Below are positions 13,037 through 23,797 of a DNA stretch of 64,000 bases, piece after piece (the stretch's first letter is position 1; each line of letters opens with the position of its first letter). Source of the DNA: Microglena sp. YARC (lineage: Eukaryota > Chlorophyta > Chlorophyceae > Chlamydomonadales > Chlamydomonadaceae). The notes under the pieces are model-generated. The model did not search any database. It was not told the origin of the DNA and was given only the letters and a program-made list of their open reading frames with translations. The translations under genes were made by a program, and so were the position numbers. The DNA is taken from the NCBI GenBank assembly GCA_022414725.1, contig CM039462.1, positions 122,889,786 to 122,953,785 of the forward strand, in the 5' to 3' direction.

Positions 13037-13474
13037 TTAAACTCGGGTCAATGGAATGAAGAACTCGTCCAGGCTGAATAACTGCTTCTCTAATGTGTCC
13101 TCGCACATTGGTTGAGGGTCGGACAGCGAGTCATTGGATGGCGACTCCAGCGACCGGTAGACAAAGCTCCGTCCTCCAACGGCGCAATGTCCTCGACCGG
13201 AGGCATCAGCGGGCGCACACGCGGCATCAACGGAGCGGGGACATGGACCGCAGCCCGCGAACAGGTTGCAGAGCGCGCTTGATTTTCATCGGTGTCGTCC
13301 GCGTGCTTGCGTTTGGTGGCTGCGATGACGTCGCCGCGGCACGTAAGAGTGTCCACTCTCTCCAGAACCAGCTCCAGTTCCTCCAGCTTTTCGCACCGCA
13401 GCGGCGTTTTGCTCCACTAACGGACAGCATGCCTCGAAGAACTCCTCGCGCAGAAGACGGGTTTCGCCGAACAT
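13037..13474 (-). pseudogene. Small unrelated gene in the ankyrin cluster, two frameshifts
   Basis: On the minus strand, ATG at 13472-13474 (MFGETR) opens a protein of about 145 residues that is readable if two single-base shifts are allowed, one in an A-run near 13388-13391 and one near 13162-13166; stop at 13037-13039. The N-terminal third has a leucine/glutamate-rich helix (an EELELVLERVDTL-like segment), followed by a basic patch (ATKRKH) and an acidic, proline-rich C-terminal part. The layout (helix, basic patch, acidic tail) recalls a small regulator, but I do not recognise a family. It has no counterpart in the other spacers, so it was inserted into or retained in only this one. Base composition is richer in G+C than the spacers around it. 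Confidence 0.5.
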
Positions 13475-13494
13475 TGAAAGTGAAACCCAGGGTT

Positions 13495-13562
13495 TATAGG
13501 GTTTATAGGGTTTATAGGGTTTATAGGGTTTATAGGGTTTATAGGGTTTATAGGGTTTATCC
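13495..13562 (+). repeat. GGGTTTATA 9-bp microsatellite upstream of ankyrin copy F
   Basis: Seven to eight head-to-tail copies of a 9-bp unit, GGGTTTATA. Other copies of the gene have only one or two units at the same place (about 2107, 6849, 15424, 19813), so the block expanded here. The unit resembles a plant-type telomere repeat with an inserted TA. Its fixed position about 110-130 bp upstream of the ankyrin start codons suggests a promoter element. Confidence 0.85.
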
Positions 13563-13616
13563 CAACTCATTATTTATTTATACTATCCTGTGCGATTGCA
13601 TGCATGAACATCGAAA

Positions 13617-14991
13617 ATGCAGTCGCACACGCGATCATCGTTTCCACTCCTAACGTCGGTTCCCCATGACATTCTTAATCGTATTGCAATATTCTCTTCA
13701 AACCCAAAGATTGTATTAGTGTGCAAAACTATGCGCAACAGATTTTCAGGATTGCCCTTGCCCGACTGATCCAACCACCAACACTAGAGTTGGAGAGATG
13801 AATGGCGAAAGGGGGGTCGCGCCGACCTTCTAGCAGTCGATGCTTGGCTCCCCAATCCTCTTGTACAGGTGAACGGGGTCCTACAATTGAGGGCGAACCA
13901 AAATGAAAACAAGCTTCTCCATGTGGCTTGCCAAGGAAGGTCATGCAGATGTCTGCAAGCTGCTCATGGATCCAGCGGTGGCTGGAATTGAGTTTCAGGG
14001 CCATGGGCGAACTCTAGAGAAAGCTGGGCCTTGTGTGAGGCTGCCAATGGGTCACGCAGATGTCTGCAAGCCTGCTCATGGATCCAGATGTTGGCTGGAA
14101 TTGAGTTCAGGGCCCGGGCGAACTCTAGATACAGCAGGGCCTTGGGGCCGCTGCCCCATGCAGGTCACGCAGATGTCTGCAAGATGCTGATGGATCCAGC
14201 GGTGGCAGGACTTGAGTTCAGGGCCAGGGCGAATTCTGACAACAAGCAGTGCCTTGTGGGCGGCTGCAACGAAAGGTCTCGCAGATGTCTGCAAGCTGCT
14301 CATGGATCCAGATGTGGCTGGAATTGAGTTCAGGGCCAGGGCGAACTCTGTCGACAGCAGGGCCTTGGGGGGGGGCTGCAACGAAAGGTCTCGCTGATGT
14401 CTGCAAGCTGCTCATGGATTCCAGCGGTGGCTGGACTTGAGTTCAGGCCCAGGCGAACTCTCACGACAGCAGGCCTTGGGGGCGGCTGCAACAAAAGGTC
14501 ACGCAGATGTCTGCAATCTGCTGATGGATCCAGCGGTGGCTGGACTTGAGTACAGGGCCAGGGCGAACTCTATAGACAGCAGGGCCTTGTGTGAGGCTGC
14601 CAATGCAGGTCACGCAGATGTCTGCAAGCTGCTGATGGATCCAGATGTGGCTGGACTCAAGTTCAGGGCCAGGGCGAACTCTAGAGACAGCAGGGCCTTG
14701 GTGGCGGCTGCCAAGGCAGGTCACGCAGATGTCTGCAAGATGCTGATGGATCCAGAGGTGGCTGGAATTGAGTTCAGGGCCCGGGCGGACTCTAACGACA
14801 GCTGGCATTGTGGAGGCTGCAAGGAAGGTCACGCAGATGTCTGCAAGCTGCTGATGGATCCAGAGGTGGCTGGACTTGAGTTCAGGGCCCGGGCGGACTC
14901 TAACGACAGCAGGGCATTGTGGGAGGCTGCAAAGGAAGGTCACGCAGATGTCTGCAAGCTGCTGATGGATCTAGCAGTGGCTGGACTTTAG
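13617..14991 (+). pseudogene. F-box/ankyrin gene, copy F, frameshifted N-terminal half
   Basis: ATG at 13617. The F-box and GEMMAKGG segments are present but shifted near 13655, 13800, 13840 and 13930. Repeats from 14437 to 14991 are open almost throughout (about five units), then the gene closes with the short tail after LAVAGL, stop at 14989-14991. About nine repeats in total. Copies B and F share an end type (no PEAAGP tail), so at least two sub-lineages of 3' ends exist in the cluster. Confidence 0.78.
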
Positions 14992-15489
14992 TATAGGGGC
15001 ATTGTGAAACTTGACACGTTTCTTTATTGCCACCTTAGGGCAAGATGTATATACTCTCCTCAAACTTTTCAGAAATGTGTTCAGTTTGCTCAAGCTAAAA
15101 TATCGCTGCGTGTGCCCAATAATTCCAGATGTAGCATAAATATTTGATTATGAGGCAAGAACCTTGCCTCATAATCACCTTTGCGGTGTAACTAATTGTT
15201 GTCGCGACCATTTCGCGATGGGTTTCGGAACCTGGTCTGGTCGGAATCGAAAATTCATCGGAGAGCTAAATCTCTGGTTGGCGAGTGAGTGAGTCGTTCG
15301 TACGGCTCTAACTTCTGCTTTGAAAATTCAAAAGAATCGCCGGGAGGCAGGAACACCCATTCTATACCGCTTGAAGATACCGCCAGGAAAAGTGCCTCTT
15401 GCATGCCAGGAAAGTGAAACCCAGGGTTTATAGGGTTTATCCCAACTTCATATTTATCCTGTGCGCTTGCATGCATGAAACAATCGAAA
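14992..15489. other. Spacer between ankyrin copies F and G
   Basis: Shared 3' block (15050-15170), the CGACCATTTCGCGATGG segment (about 15205), CTCTGGTTGGCGAGTGAGTG, a MITE-2-like end (GGCAGGAACACCCATT, about 15345) and the promoter block (GGGTTTATAGGGTTTAT at about 15424). No gene. Confidence 0.55.
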
Positions 15490-17030
15490 ATGCATTCGCC
15501 CACGCGATCATTCGTTCCACTCCTTGCGTGTCCCCATGACATTATTGATCGTATTGCCATATCTCTTTCCAACCCAAAGATTGTATTAGTGTGCAAAACT
15601 ATGCGCAACAGATTTTCAGGATTGCCCCTTACCCGACTGATCCAACCACCACAGAGAGTTGGAGAGATGATGGCGAAAGGGGGCGCGCCGACCTTCTAGC
15701 AGTATGCTGGTGTCCAATCCTCTTGTACAGGTGAACGGGTCCTACAATTGAGGGCGAACCAAAATGAAAACAAGCTTTCTCCATGTGGCTGCCAAGGAAG
15801 GTCATGCAGATGTCTGCAAGCTGCTCATGATCCAGCGGTGGCTGAATTGAGTTCAGGGCCAGGGCGAACTCTAGAGAAAGCTGGGCCTTGTGGGCGGCTG
15901 CCAATGAAGGTCACGCAGATGTCTGCAAGCTGCTCATGGATCCAGAGGTGGCCGGACTTGAGTTCAGGGCCAGGGCGAACTCTATCGACAGCAGGGCATT
16001 GTGGACGGCTGCAAGGGAAGGTCACCCAGATGTCTGCAATGCTGATGATGGATCCAGCGGCCCATATGGCTGGAATTGAGTTCAGGGCCAGGGCGAACTC
16101 TAGCGAAAGCAGGGCCTTGTGGGTTGCTGCAGAGGAAGGTCACGCAGATGTCTGCAAGATTGCTCATGGATCCAGAGGTGACTGGAAATTGAGCTAAGGG
16201 CCAGGCGGCGAACTCAGAGACAGCTGGGCATTGTGGGCCGGACCTACTGCTAATGCAGGTCATGCAGATGGCTGCAAGCAGGCTGCTCAACTGCCTCATG
16301 GATCCAGCGGTGGCTGGAATTGAGTTTAAGGGGCAGGGCGACTCTATCGAAGCAGGCTTGGGCGGTGGGCGGCTGCGAAGGAAGGTCACCCAGATGTCTG
16401 CAAGCTGATGATGGATCCAGAGGTGGCTGGACTAGAGTACAGGGGTAGGGCGAACGATATGGCCAGCTGGGGGCCTTGTGTGAGGCTGCAAAGGAAGGGC
16501 ACGCATATGTCTGCAAGCTGCTGATGGATCCCAGTGGCTGGACTTGAGTTCAGGGCCCGGGCGAACTCTATCAACAGCATGCCTTGGAGGCAGGGCGGCC
16601 AATGCAGGCCACGCAGATGTCTGCAAGCTGCCGATGGATCAGAGGTGGCTGGAATTGAGTACCAGGGCCCGGGCGAACTCTAGCTAAGGCCAGCAGGGCC
16701 TTGTTTTGGATGCTGCACAGGCAGGTCACGCAGATGTCTGCAAGCTGCTCATGGATCCAGCGGTGGCTGGAATTGAGTTCAGGGCCAGGCGAACTCTAGC
16801 AAACAGCAGGGCATTGTTGGCAGGGCCGCCAGTTGAAGGTCACGCAGATGTCTGCAGCTGCTCATGGATCCAGCGGTGGCTGACTTGAGTTAAGGGCCAG
16901 GCGCGAACTCTAGAACAGCAGGGCTTTTGGGCGGCTGCCAAGGCAGTCACGCAGATGTCTGCTCGCTTTTGATGGATCCAGAGGCGCTGGCCCGAGTACA
17001 GGGCCCTTGTGAATCTTGACAGCAGCTAGG
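15490..17030 (+). pseudogene. F-box/ankyrin gene, copy G, frameshifted
   Basis: ATG at 15490. The F-box segment reads to about 15690, where a shift occurs. About 11 repeats; the longest open part is 15748-16197. Repeats at 16220-16700 are heavily altered, with extra bases inside units. It ends in the PEA(A)GP-type tail near 17010-17030. Confidence 0.75.
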
Positions 17031-17887
17031 TCTTGTGTTAGACCGACACGTTTTATTGCCACCGCATAGCATGTATTTATCCACTCTCCTCAAACGTCCT
17101 TCAGCAATGTGTTCAGTTTTTCTCGCTGCGTTGCCCAATAATTCCAGATGTAGACAGAAATATTATTTGAATTATGACCCTGAGGCAGGGAAACTCTTTG
17201 AAAATTATTATTGATGCGCACGATGTGAGCCCGCACTTTGACTTTTCAGGCTACTATTTAAGATGTAACGTTTTTGTCCTTGAATTTTTTTTTGTCAATC
17301 AATTTTCTCCTGAGACAATATCTGTTGTATTGACAATTTTGCAGCCCCAGTACATTTGTTCCTACCTCCCGGAGGTATTTTGACTGTTTTTCGGAGCTTG
17401 GTCTGGTCGGAATCGAGAAACGATCGCAATTCCACGGAGAAACTAATCTACTGCGTTGGCGAGTGAGTGAGTCGTTCGGGACGGCTCTAACTTCTGCTCT
17501 GAAAATTAAAAAAAAACGCCGCGTGGCAGGAACACCCCATTAATGTACCGCTTGCATGGCAGGAACACCCATTAGTGTACCGCTTGCGTGGCAGGAACAC
17601 CCATTATGATACCGCTTGCATCGGCAGGAACACCATTATGTACCGCTTGCGTGGCAGGAACACCATTATCGTACTCGCGTGGCAGGAACACCCATGTAGT
17701 TGACCGCGTGGCAGGAACACCATTATGTACCGCGCCAGGCAAGTGCCGCTTACATATTACGCTTGTCCGCTTGCATACCAGGCAAGTGAAAACCCAGGGT
17801 TTTTATAGGGCTTTCCCACTCATTAGAATTTTATTAATATACCATCCTGTGGCGCTTGTTCCCTGTACAGCACATGTTAAATCGAAC
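17031..17887. other. Long spacer between ankyrin copies G and H
   Basis: Contains the 3' block, a segment shared with the next spacer (TTGATGCGCACGATGTGAGC at about 17210 and 19430; CCTACCTCCCGGAGGTATTT at about 17360 and 19575), a tandem repeat (listed separately) and the promoter block, here damaged (17800-17860). No gene is supported. Confidence 0.55.
17524..17735 (+). repeat. Tandem repeat of a MITE-2-like end, seven units
   Basis: Seven imperfect units of about 28-34 bp, each with GGCAGGAACACC followed by CATTATGTACCGC-like sequence. Neighbouring spacers have one unit (about 2058, 6703, 15345, 19732). The unit matches the inner part of the MITE-2 terminal repeat (AATGGGCGTTCCTGCC read on the other strand), so an element end appears to have been amplified here. 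Confidence 0.8.
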
Positions 17888-19235
17888 ATGCATTCGCACA
17901 CGCGATCATTCCTACCGTTTCCCCCCTGACATTCTTGATCGTATTGCCCTATTATCTTCCAACCAAGATTGTATTAGTGTGTAAAAACTCTGCACAACAG
18001 ATTTTCTGGATGGCCCCTTACCGGACTTGATCCAACCACCACAGCGAGTTGGAGAGATGATGGCTAAGGAGGGGCGAGCCGACCTTCTAGCAGATGCTTG
18101 TTGTCCAATCAACCTCTTGTACAGGGGGCCCTAACAATTGAGGGCGAACCAAAATGAAAACAAAGCTTCTCTATGTGGCTGCCAAGGAAGGTCACGAGAA
18201 TGTCTGCAAGCTGCTGATGGATCCAGAGGTGGCTTGGACTTGAGTTCAGGGCCCGGGCGACTCTGTCAAAAGCAGGGCTTGGAGGCGGCGGCCAACGGGG
18301 CAGGCCACGCAAGATTGTCTGCAAGCTGCTAATGGATCAGAGGTGGCTGCTGACTTGAATTCAGGGCCCGGCGCGAACTCTGTCAACAAGCAGGGCCTTG
18401 GGGGCGGCTGTCAAAAGAAGGTCACGCAGAATGTCTGCAAGCTGCTGATGGACCTCCAGAGGTGGCTGGACTTGAGTTTCAGGGCCCAGGCGAACCTTTT
18501 AGCGACAGCAGGGCCTTGCTTGAGGCTGCAATGGCAGGCCCACGCAGAATGCTTCTGCAAGCTGCTGATGGATCCTGTGGTGGCTGGAGTTGAGTACAGG
18601 GCCAGGGCGAACTCTAACGACAGCTTGGTCTTGGAGCGTGGCTCGCACAGGAAGGTCACGCAGATGTCTGCAAGCTTGCTGATTGGATCCATCGGTGACT
18701 TGGGACATTTTGAGTTCAGGGCCCTGGCGAACTCTAGAGACAGCTGGGCATTGTCTCTGGCTTCCAAGGAAGGTCATGCAGATGTCTGCAAGCTGCTGAT
18801 GGATACAGCGGTGGCTGGACTTGAGTTCAGAGCCCGGGCAAACTCTAGCAACAGCTGGGCCTTGCGTGAGGCTGCAAAAGAAGGTCACGCAGATGTATGC
18901 AAGCTGCTCATGGATCCAGCGGTGGCTGGAATTGAGTACAAGGCCAGGGCGAACTCTAACGACAGCTGGGCATTGTGGGTGGCTGCAAAGGCAGGCCACG
19001 CAGATGTCTGCAAGCTGCTCATGGATCCAGCGGTGGCTGGACTTGAGTATAGGGCCCGGGCGAACTCTAGCTACAGCCGGGCCTTGTGGCGGCTGCAGGT
19101 CACGCCGATGTCTGCACGCTTTTTGATGATCCAGAGGTGGCTGGAATTGAGTTCAGGGCCAGGGCGAACTCTAGAGACAGCAGGGCTTTGGGGGCGGCTG
19201 TCCCGAGTACAGGCCTTGTGAATCTTTGACAGCAG
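17888..19235 (+). pseudogene. F-box/ankyrin gene, copy H, frameshifted N-terminal half
   Basis: ATG at 17888 (MHSHTRS). The F-box is readable with shifts near 17960, 18025 and 18090. Frames alternate through the first repeats; 18343-19221 is open, with about 6-7 readable units in its second half. Its last part at 19200 jumps directly to the PEAAGP-type end, so one repeat was cut by a deletion. Confidence 0.77.
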
Positions 19236-19891
19236 CTAGGTCTTGTGTTAGGAAGACACGTTTATTTGCCACCGTAGGCATGTATTTATCCACTCTCCTC
19301 AAACTTTTCAGCAATGTGTTCAGTTTTCTCAAGCGAAAAATCGATTCGCTGCGTGTGCCCCAATAATTCCAGATGTAGCAGAAATATTATTTGATTATTA
19401 TGAGGCAGGAAACTCTTTGAAAATTATTATTGATGCGCACGATGTGAGCCAGCACTTTGACTTTTCAGGCTACTTTGAAGATGTAACTAACTTCTGTGTC
19501 CTTGAATGTTTTGTGTCAATCAATCTCCTGAAGACAATATATGTTGTATTGACAATTTGCACCAGTACATTTGTTCCTACCTCCCGGAGGTATTTTGACT
19601 GTTTTCGGAGCTTGGTCTGGTCCCCGGAATCGCAATTCCACGGAGAACTAATCTCTGGTTGGCGAGTGAGTGAGTCGTTCTTCGGACGCTCTAACTTCTG
19701 CTTGGAAAATTCAAAAAAAAAGCCGCGTGGCAGGAACACCCATTATGTACCGCTTGCAGATACCGCCAGGCAAGTGCCGCTTGTCGCTTGCATACCAGGC
19801 AAGTGAAACCAAGGGTTTATAGGGTTTATCCCAACTCATTGTTTATTTATACCATCCTGTGCGCTTGTTTGTACACACATGTTCATCGAAC
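19236..19891. other. Spacer and promoter region of ankyrin copy I
   Basis: Shared 3' block, the TTGATGCGCACGATGTGAGC segment, the CTCTGGTTGGCGAGTGAGTG block, one MITE-2-like unit (about 19730), and the promoter block. No gene seen. Confidence 0.55.
19811..19856 (+). promoter_or_regulatory. Conserved upstream block of the ankyrin genes
   Basis: GGGTTTATAGGGTTTATCCC, then an AT-rich stretch containing TATTTATAC about 40 bp upstream of ATG 19892. The same order is found before copies B, D, F and G. The conservation across copies whose coding parts are broken suggests that the unit was copied as a whole; the AT-rich part may act as a TATA-like element (inference). Confidence 0.45.
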
Positions 19892-21193
19892 ATGCATTCG
19901 CACACGCGATCATTCCTACCGTTTCCCCCTGACATTCTTGATCGTATTGCCCTATTATCTTCCAACCCAAAGATTGTATTAGTGTGTAAAACTCTGCACA
20001 ACAGATTTTCTGGATGGCCCCTTACCGGACTGATCCAACCACCACAGCGAGTTGGAGAGATGATGGCTAAAGGGGGGCGAGCCGACCTTCTAGCAGCATG
20101 CTTGTTGTCCAATCCTCTTGTACAGGTTAAGGGGGGCCTACAATTGAGGGCGAACGAAAACAAGCTTCTCCATGTGGCTGCCAAGGCAGGTCACGCAGAT
20201 GTCTGCAAGCTGCTGATGGATCCAGAGGTGGCTGGAATTGAGTTCAGGGCCATGGCTAACTCTGACGACAACTGGGCCTTGTGGGCGGCTGCCCATGTAG
20301 GTCACGCAGATGTCTGCAAGCTGCTGATGGATCCAGAGGTGGCTGGAATTGAGTTCAGGGCCCAGGCGAACTCCGACAACTGCAAGGCCTTGTGGGCGGC
20401 TGCAGAGGAAGGTCACGCAGATGTCTGCAAGTTGCTCATGGATCCAGAGGTGGCTGGAATTGAGTATAGGGCCCGGGCGAACTCTAACGCCAGCTGGGTC
20501 TTGTGGGCGGCTGCCAAGGAAGGTCACGCAGATGTCTGCAAGCTGCTTATGGATCCAGAGGTGGCTGGAATTGAGTTCAGGGCCATGGCGAACTCTAACG
20601 CCAGCTGGGCATTGTGTGAGGCTGCCAAGGAAGGTCACGCAGATGTCTGCAAGCTGCTGATGGATCCAGAGGTGGCTGGAATTGAGTTCAGGGCCAGGGC
20701 GAACTCTAGAGACAGCTGGGCATTGTGTGAGGCTGCCAAGGAAGGTCGCGCAGATGTCTGCAAGCTGCTCATGGATCCAGCGGTGGCTGGAATTGAGTTC
20801 AGGGCCAGGGCGAACTCTAGAGACAGCAGGGCCTTGTGGGCGGCGGCCAAGGAAGGTCACTCAGATGTCTGCAAGATGCTCATGGATCCAGTGGTGGCTG
20901 GACTTGAGTTCAGGGCCGGGCGAACTCTACGCACAGCTGGGCTTTTGGGGAGGTTGCCAATGCAGGTCACGCAGATGTCTGCAAGCTGCTAATGGGATCC
21001 AGAGGTTGCTGGAATTGAGTTCAGGGCCTGGGCGAACTCTGTCAACAGCATGGCCTTGATGGCGGTTGCCAAGGAAGATCACGACGATGTCTGCACGCTT
21101 TTGATGGATCCTGAGGCGGCTGGTGTTCAGTTTGCTCAAGCGAAAATATCGCTGCATGTGCCCAATAATTCCAGATGTAGCAGAAATATTTGA
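19892..21193 (+). CDS. F-box/ankyrin protein, copy I, nearly intact (one late frameshift)
   Basis: ATG 19892 is chosen because MHSHTRS is the family start. Residues 1-45 form an F-box-like segment (DILDRIALLSSNPKIVLVCK), residues 50-75 the conserved GEMMAKGG region, then seven intact 37-residue repeats to 20920. Single-base losses near 20930 and gains near 20995 shift the frame; the original frame resumes and would read two more repeats and a tail that continues into the shared 3' block, stopping at 21193. Without correction the frame closes at 20992. Likely an ankyrin adaptor for an SCF ubiquitin ligase (family inference). This is the best preserved member of the tandem cluster. Confidence 0.8.
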
Positions 21194-21310
21194 TTATTGC
21201 GCCCATTGTTTCCTTGGAGATTGTTTCGATTTGGTTTTTGAAACCGAGTATAAATGTTTTCTTCGATGATGTAGATATTGTTGTGTATTATTCCTGTCGT
21301 ATCTTTAGAA

Positions 21311-22471
21311 ATGTCGATTCGTGTAGGAGACGTTCTGGCTCCTGTGATCCCTTCACCCTCAGTCGGTACGGATCACTTCATACCTAGTAACATCGGAGGG
21401 TCCTTCTCAGTTTCTGGCGTCGACTTGTGCATAGTGAATTCGTTGCGTCGTGCGATCATCGCTTGTGTGGAGACCGCGGCGTTCGACACTGTGGTTCCTC
21501 CTGGGGGCGGTGGTGGTGGTGTGCGCGTACTTGAGAACACGTCCGTGATGCACAACGAGATGTTGGCTCTCCGTGTGTCGCTTGTGCCTTTGTGTCTGAC
21601 TCCCAACGAGTTGGAGAACTTCGCCCCGGGCGACTACCAATGCACCTTGGCCGTGCGGAACACCGGAATGAGGTGTTTTGATGTGGTGAGCGGAGACTTC
21701 GTAGTTCGTAACGCGTCAGGCGTCTCGTTCCAGACGGAGCGTTTGAAGCGTCTGTTTCCTGTTGACCAGCGGTCGGGTGACAGTGTGTTACTTACTGTCT
21801 TGCGCCCCAACATCATGTGTGGCGGCATCGGTGAGGCTGTGAACATCACGGCGACTGCGAGGCTTGGCTCCGGTCGGGAGAGATATTCTCCAGTCTGCTC
21901 TTGCTATTTTCGTTACAAGGAGCCTGTTTTGGACGACGACTCGGTTCCCGACAAGTTCGATTTTTTCGTTGAGAGCGTGAACCCGAGCATGTCCCCTTAC
22001 TACCTCGTTTTTCTAGGGTTCCGCTTCCTTGTCCGAGCCATCATTGATCTCTCGGAAGACGTCCGTGCCGAGCGCGTCTCGTTTGAGGACTCGACCGTCC
22101 CGGGTGGCGCGAGGAGCATTCTTTTTCCCGGTTTGGACCATACCTTGGGAAATTTAATACATGGGCTCGCGTACGACCTTTGGATTCGGCGCGGCGGCAA
22201 GTCCCGGGTGAGTTTCGTCGGCTACTTCAAGCGGCACCCTCTTGTGGACGACATAACATTTAAGATGCAGCTCGCGAGGCAGGACGAAGCCCCTGAGGCA
22301 TACTCGGATGTCTTATTGGAGGGGCTGTTGTATGTTCGGGAGCACCTGGAATCTCTGACTCTCGAGTGGATTCGTTTCTGTGGGCTCAAGGGCATGGGTT
22401 TGGTGGCCATTGAGATGTTCCTCACACGTTCTTACGCTGCTATAGTCAGCGGAACAGAAAATACTAAATAG
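21311..22471 (+). CDS. DNA-directed RNA polymerase subunit Rpb3/Rpb11 fusion
   Basis: Reads as one protein of 386 residues. The N-terminal part has the Rpb3/alpha dimerisation motif (DLCIVNSLRRAII, then ENTSVMHNEMLALRVSLVPL), and the C-terminal part has the Rpb11-type motif (DHTLGNLIHGLAYDL, then VGYFKRHPLVDDITFKMQL). Such fused subunits are typical of nucleocytoviruses with their own transcription machinery and form the assembly platform for Rpb2 (encoded at 58.2-61.6 kb here). ATG 21311 (MSIRVG) is preferred to the in-frame ATG at 21278, because a TATA-like TATAAATG lies at about 21251 and the sequence before MSIRVG has no family match. The last ~11 codons (from 22441) lie in a sequence that matches the L-type end of MITE-1, so the natural C-terminus may have been replaced. 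Confidence 0.9.
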   Translation: MSIRVGDVLAPVIPSPSVGTDHFIPSNIGGSFSVSGVDLCIVNSLRRAIIACVETAAFDTVVPPGGGGGGVRVLENTSVMHNEMLALRVSLVPLCLTPNELENFAPGDYQCTLAVRNTGMRCFDVVSGDFVVRNASGVSFQTERLKRLFPVDQRSGDSVLLTVLRPNIMCGGIGEAVNITATARLGSGRERYSPVCSCYFRYKEPVLDDDSVPDKFDFFVESVNPSMSPYYLVFLGFRFLVRAIIDLSEDVRAERVSFEDSTVPGGARSILFPGLDHTLGNLIHGLAYDLWIRRGGKSRVSFVGYFKRHPLVDDITFKMQLARQDEAPEAYSDVLLEGLLYVREHLESLTLEWIRFCGLKGMGLVAIEMFLTRSYAAIVSGTENTK

Positions 22472-22506
22472 TGCCCCTTGTAAAAGAGATATCCAGACAA
22501 AGTTTC

Positions 22507-22630
22507 ATATATGTGCGGGAGCACCTGGAATCTCTGACTCTCGAGTGGATTCGTTTCTGTGGGCATGGGACATTGAGATGTTCCTCGCACGTTCTTACGC
22601 TGCTACAGTCAGCGGGACTGAAAAGAAATA
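22507..22630 (+). pseudogene. Duplicate of the Rpb3/11 3' end
   Basis: A second copy of the last ~120 bp of the Rpb3/11 gene (REHLESLTLEWIRFCG, then the MFLTRSYAA part) with a short internal deletion, again ending in a CTACAGTCAGCGGGACTG sequence like the MITE-1 L-type end. It has no start and is a relic of a local duplication that may have involved the element end. Confidence 0.85.
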
Positions 22631-23044
22631 ATGAACGTTCTTAATCTGCTACAAAGAAATTGTCAGCTTGTAATCAATTATTCTGCCTACCTCAACTTCC
22701 AGTTTGCAATATTTCTTGGGACGCGCAAGAATTCCGGGGCGGGTGGGGTAAATTGTAAAGCAATTGTGGATGTTGATGGTTGCATTCAGGTCAAGGTTTA
22801 CAAACAACTTGCTGTTCTCCATGGTGGAACTGCACCATAGCAATCATAAAACCGTGCACCCTTATTTTTTGGAATGCACTCCTTGGAGGACGGTGGTGCT
22901 GTCCTTGTCTTGTGCCAGACCTTAGTGGAAAACGCAGAGGATACGAAAGCCGCCGTGCATGTGTGAGGATGGACAACGAAGATGCAAAAGCCTTTAAAAT
23001 GTCCCCAGCTGTATGTTCCGTAAAGTGTACAAATTGTGTTTGTC
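22631..23044. other. Intergenic stretch
   Basis: No gene is supported. About 22975-23010 resembles part of the 56-bp repeat found at 50975-51150 (GGACAA-GA-AATGCGAAAGCC-like). A short TGTCCCCAGCTGTATG near 22998 resembles an element end seen at 4220 and 50955. Confidence 0.4.
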
Positions 23045-23539
23045 ATGCACGAAGAGGATTTCAAAATCGTTGGCGAAGAAGACGCCGCGTCATTTCTTCA
23101 GAGCCCGATGTTCACGAGCCTACGAGACTGCAATGAGCATTGCACCAGAGCCAGTAGGATTCCCCTGCCATCTTACCGCAAGTCCATACGGAACAGTTTC
23201 AAAGATGGGGAAATCAGCTTTGTCGCCATGATGGTCGCTCGATCGAATAATAGAGTTGTTGCGAGCTGTGAAGTGATGACGGATCCTTGGAACACCTACA
23301 TTATTGAGTCGGTGTGCGTCCGGTCCGATCATCGTGGCGCTGGCTTGTGCAAGAAGCTTATTTCATCCGTGTGCACTCATCTATTGGACACTGCAGGTGC
23401 TCGACAGGTTCGAATCTACACTTACACTAATCTTCCAGCGGCATGCGCTTGCTACAAGTCTGTGTTTGGAGATCCTGTGAACATCACACCTATATTTCAC
23501 GCATTTGAAATGACTCGACAAAGAAAAAATGTGCGATGA
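23045..23539 (+). CDS. GNAT-family N-acetyltransferase
   Basis: 164 residues from the first ATG in frame (23045). The GNAT acetyl-CoA binding motif A is clear: ESVCVRSDHRGAGLCKKLI, with R-x-x-G-x-G/A. Before it come strands with VVASCEVMTDPW, and after it a helix with LLDTAGARQVRIYTYTN and a Tyr/Cys-rich segment (ACACYKSVFGDP) as in many GNATs. The enzyme would transfer an acetyl group from acetyl-CoA to an amine; the substrate is not predictable. Genes of this fold are common in algal and amoebal giant viruses. Confidence 0.85.
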   Translation: MHEEDFKIVGEEDAASFLQSPMFTSLRDCNEHCTRASRIPLPSYRKSIRNSFKDGEISFVAMMVARSNNRVVASCEVMTDPWNTYIIESVCVRSDHRGAGLCKKLISSVCTHLLDTAGARQVRIYTYTNLPAACACYKSVFGDPVNITPIFHAFEMTRQRKNVR

Positions 23540-23797
23540 AACGTGAACTTTAGTTACCTCAAATCTACAGGGACCGGGGGGGGGGGAATCGTTCGACGAC
23601 AGACAAAGATGGCGGAAAACGTGGGAGTTCGCAAGACGTCGTCGTCTTCCGCAGATCATTCATTGCCTGTATCTGGTTTCAGGGGATATCATTCAAATTA
23701 TACAGTTAAACACGTTTCGCGATTGGCGGCATATCTGAATGAATCATTTGTTGATACGTTATACACAGCGACCGTGCTACCGCATGGTAACTTTGCT

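Noticed and set aside
13286..13570. Apparent Tyr-Lys-Pro (YKPYKP) or Arg-Val-Tyr repeat protein
   Set aside because: It is only the GGGTTTATA microsatellite translated; it lies in a promoter block.
17524..17735. Direct-repeat array that could be a CRISPR
   Set aside because: Units are contiguous with no unique spacers and match a MITE-2 end.
1..21193. CRISPR-like array
   Set aside because: The repeats are 111-bp coding ankyrin units without spacers of fixed length; no cas genes are present.
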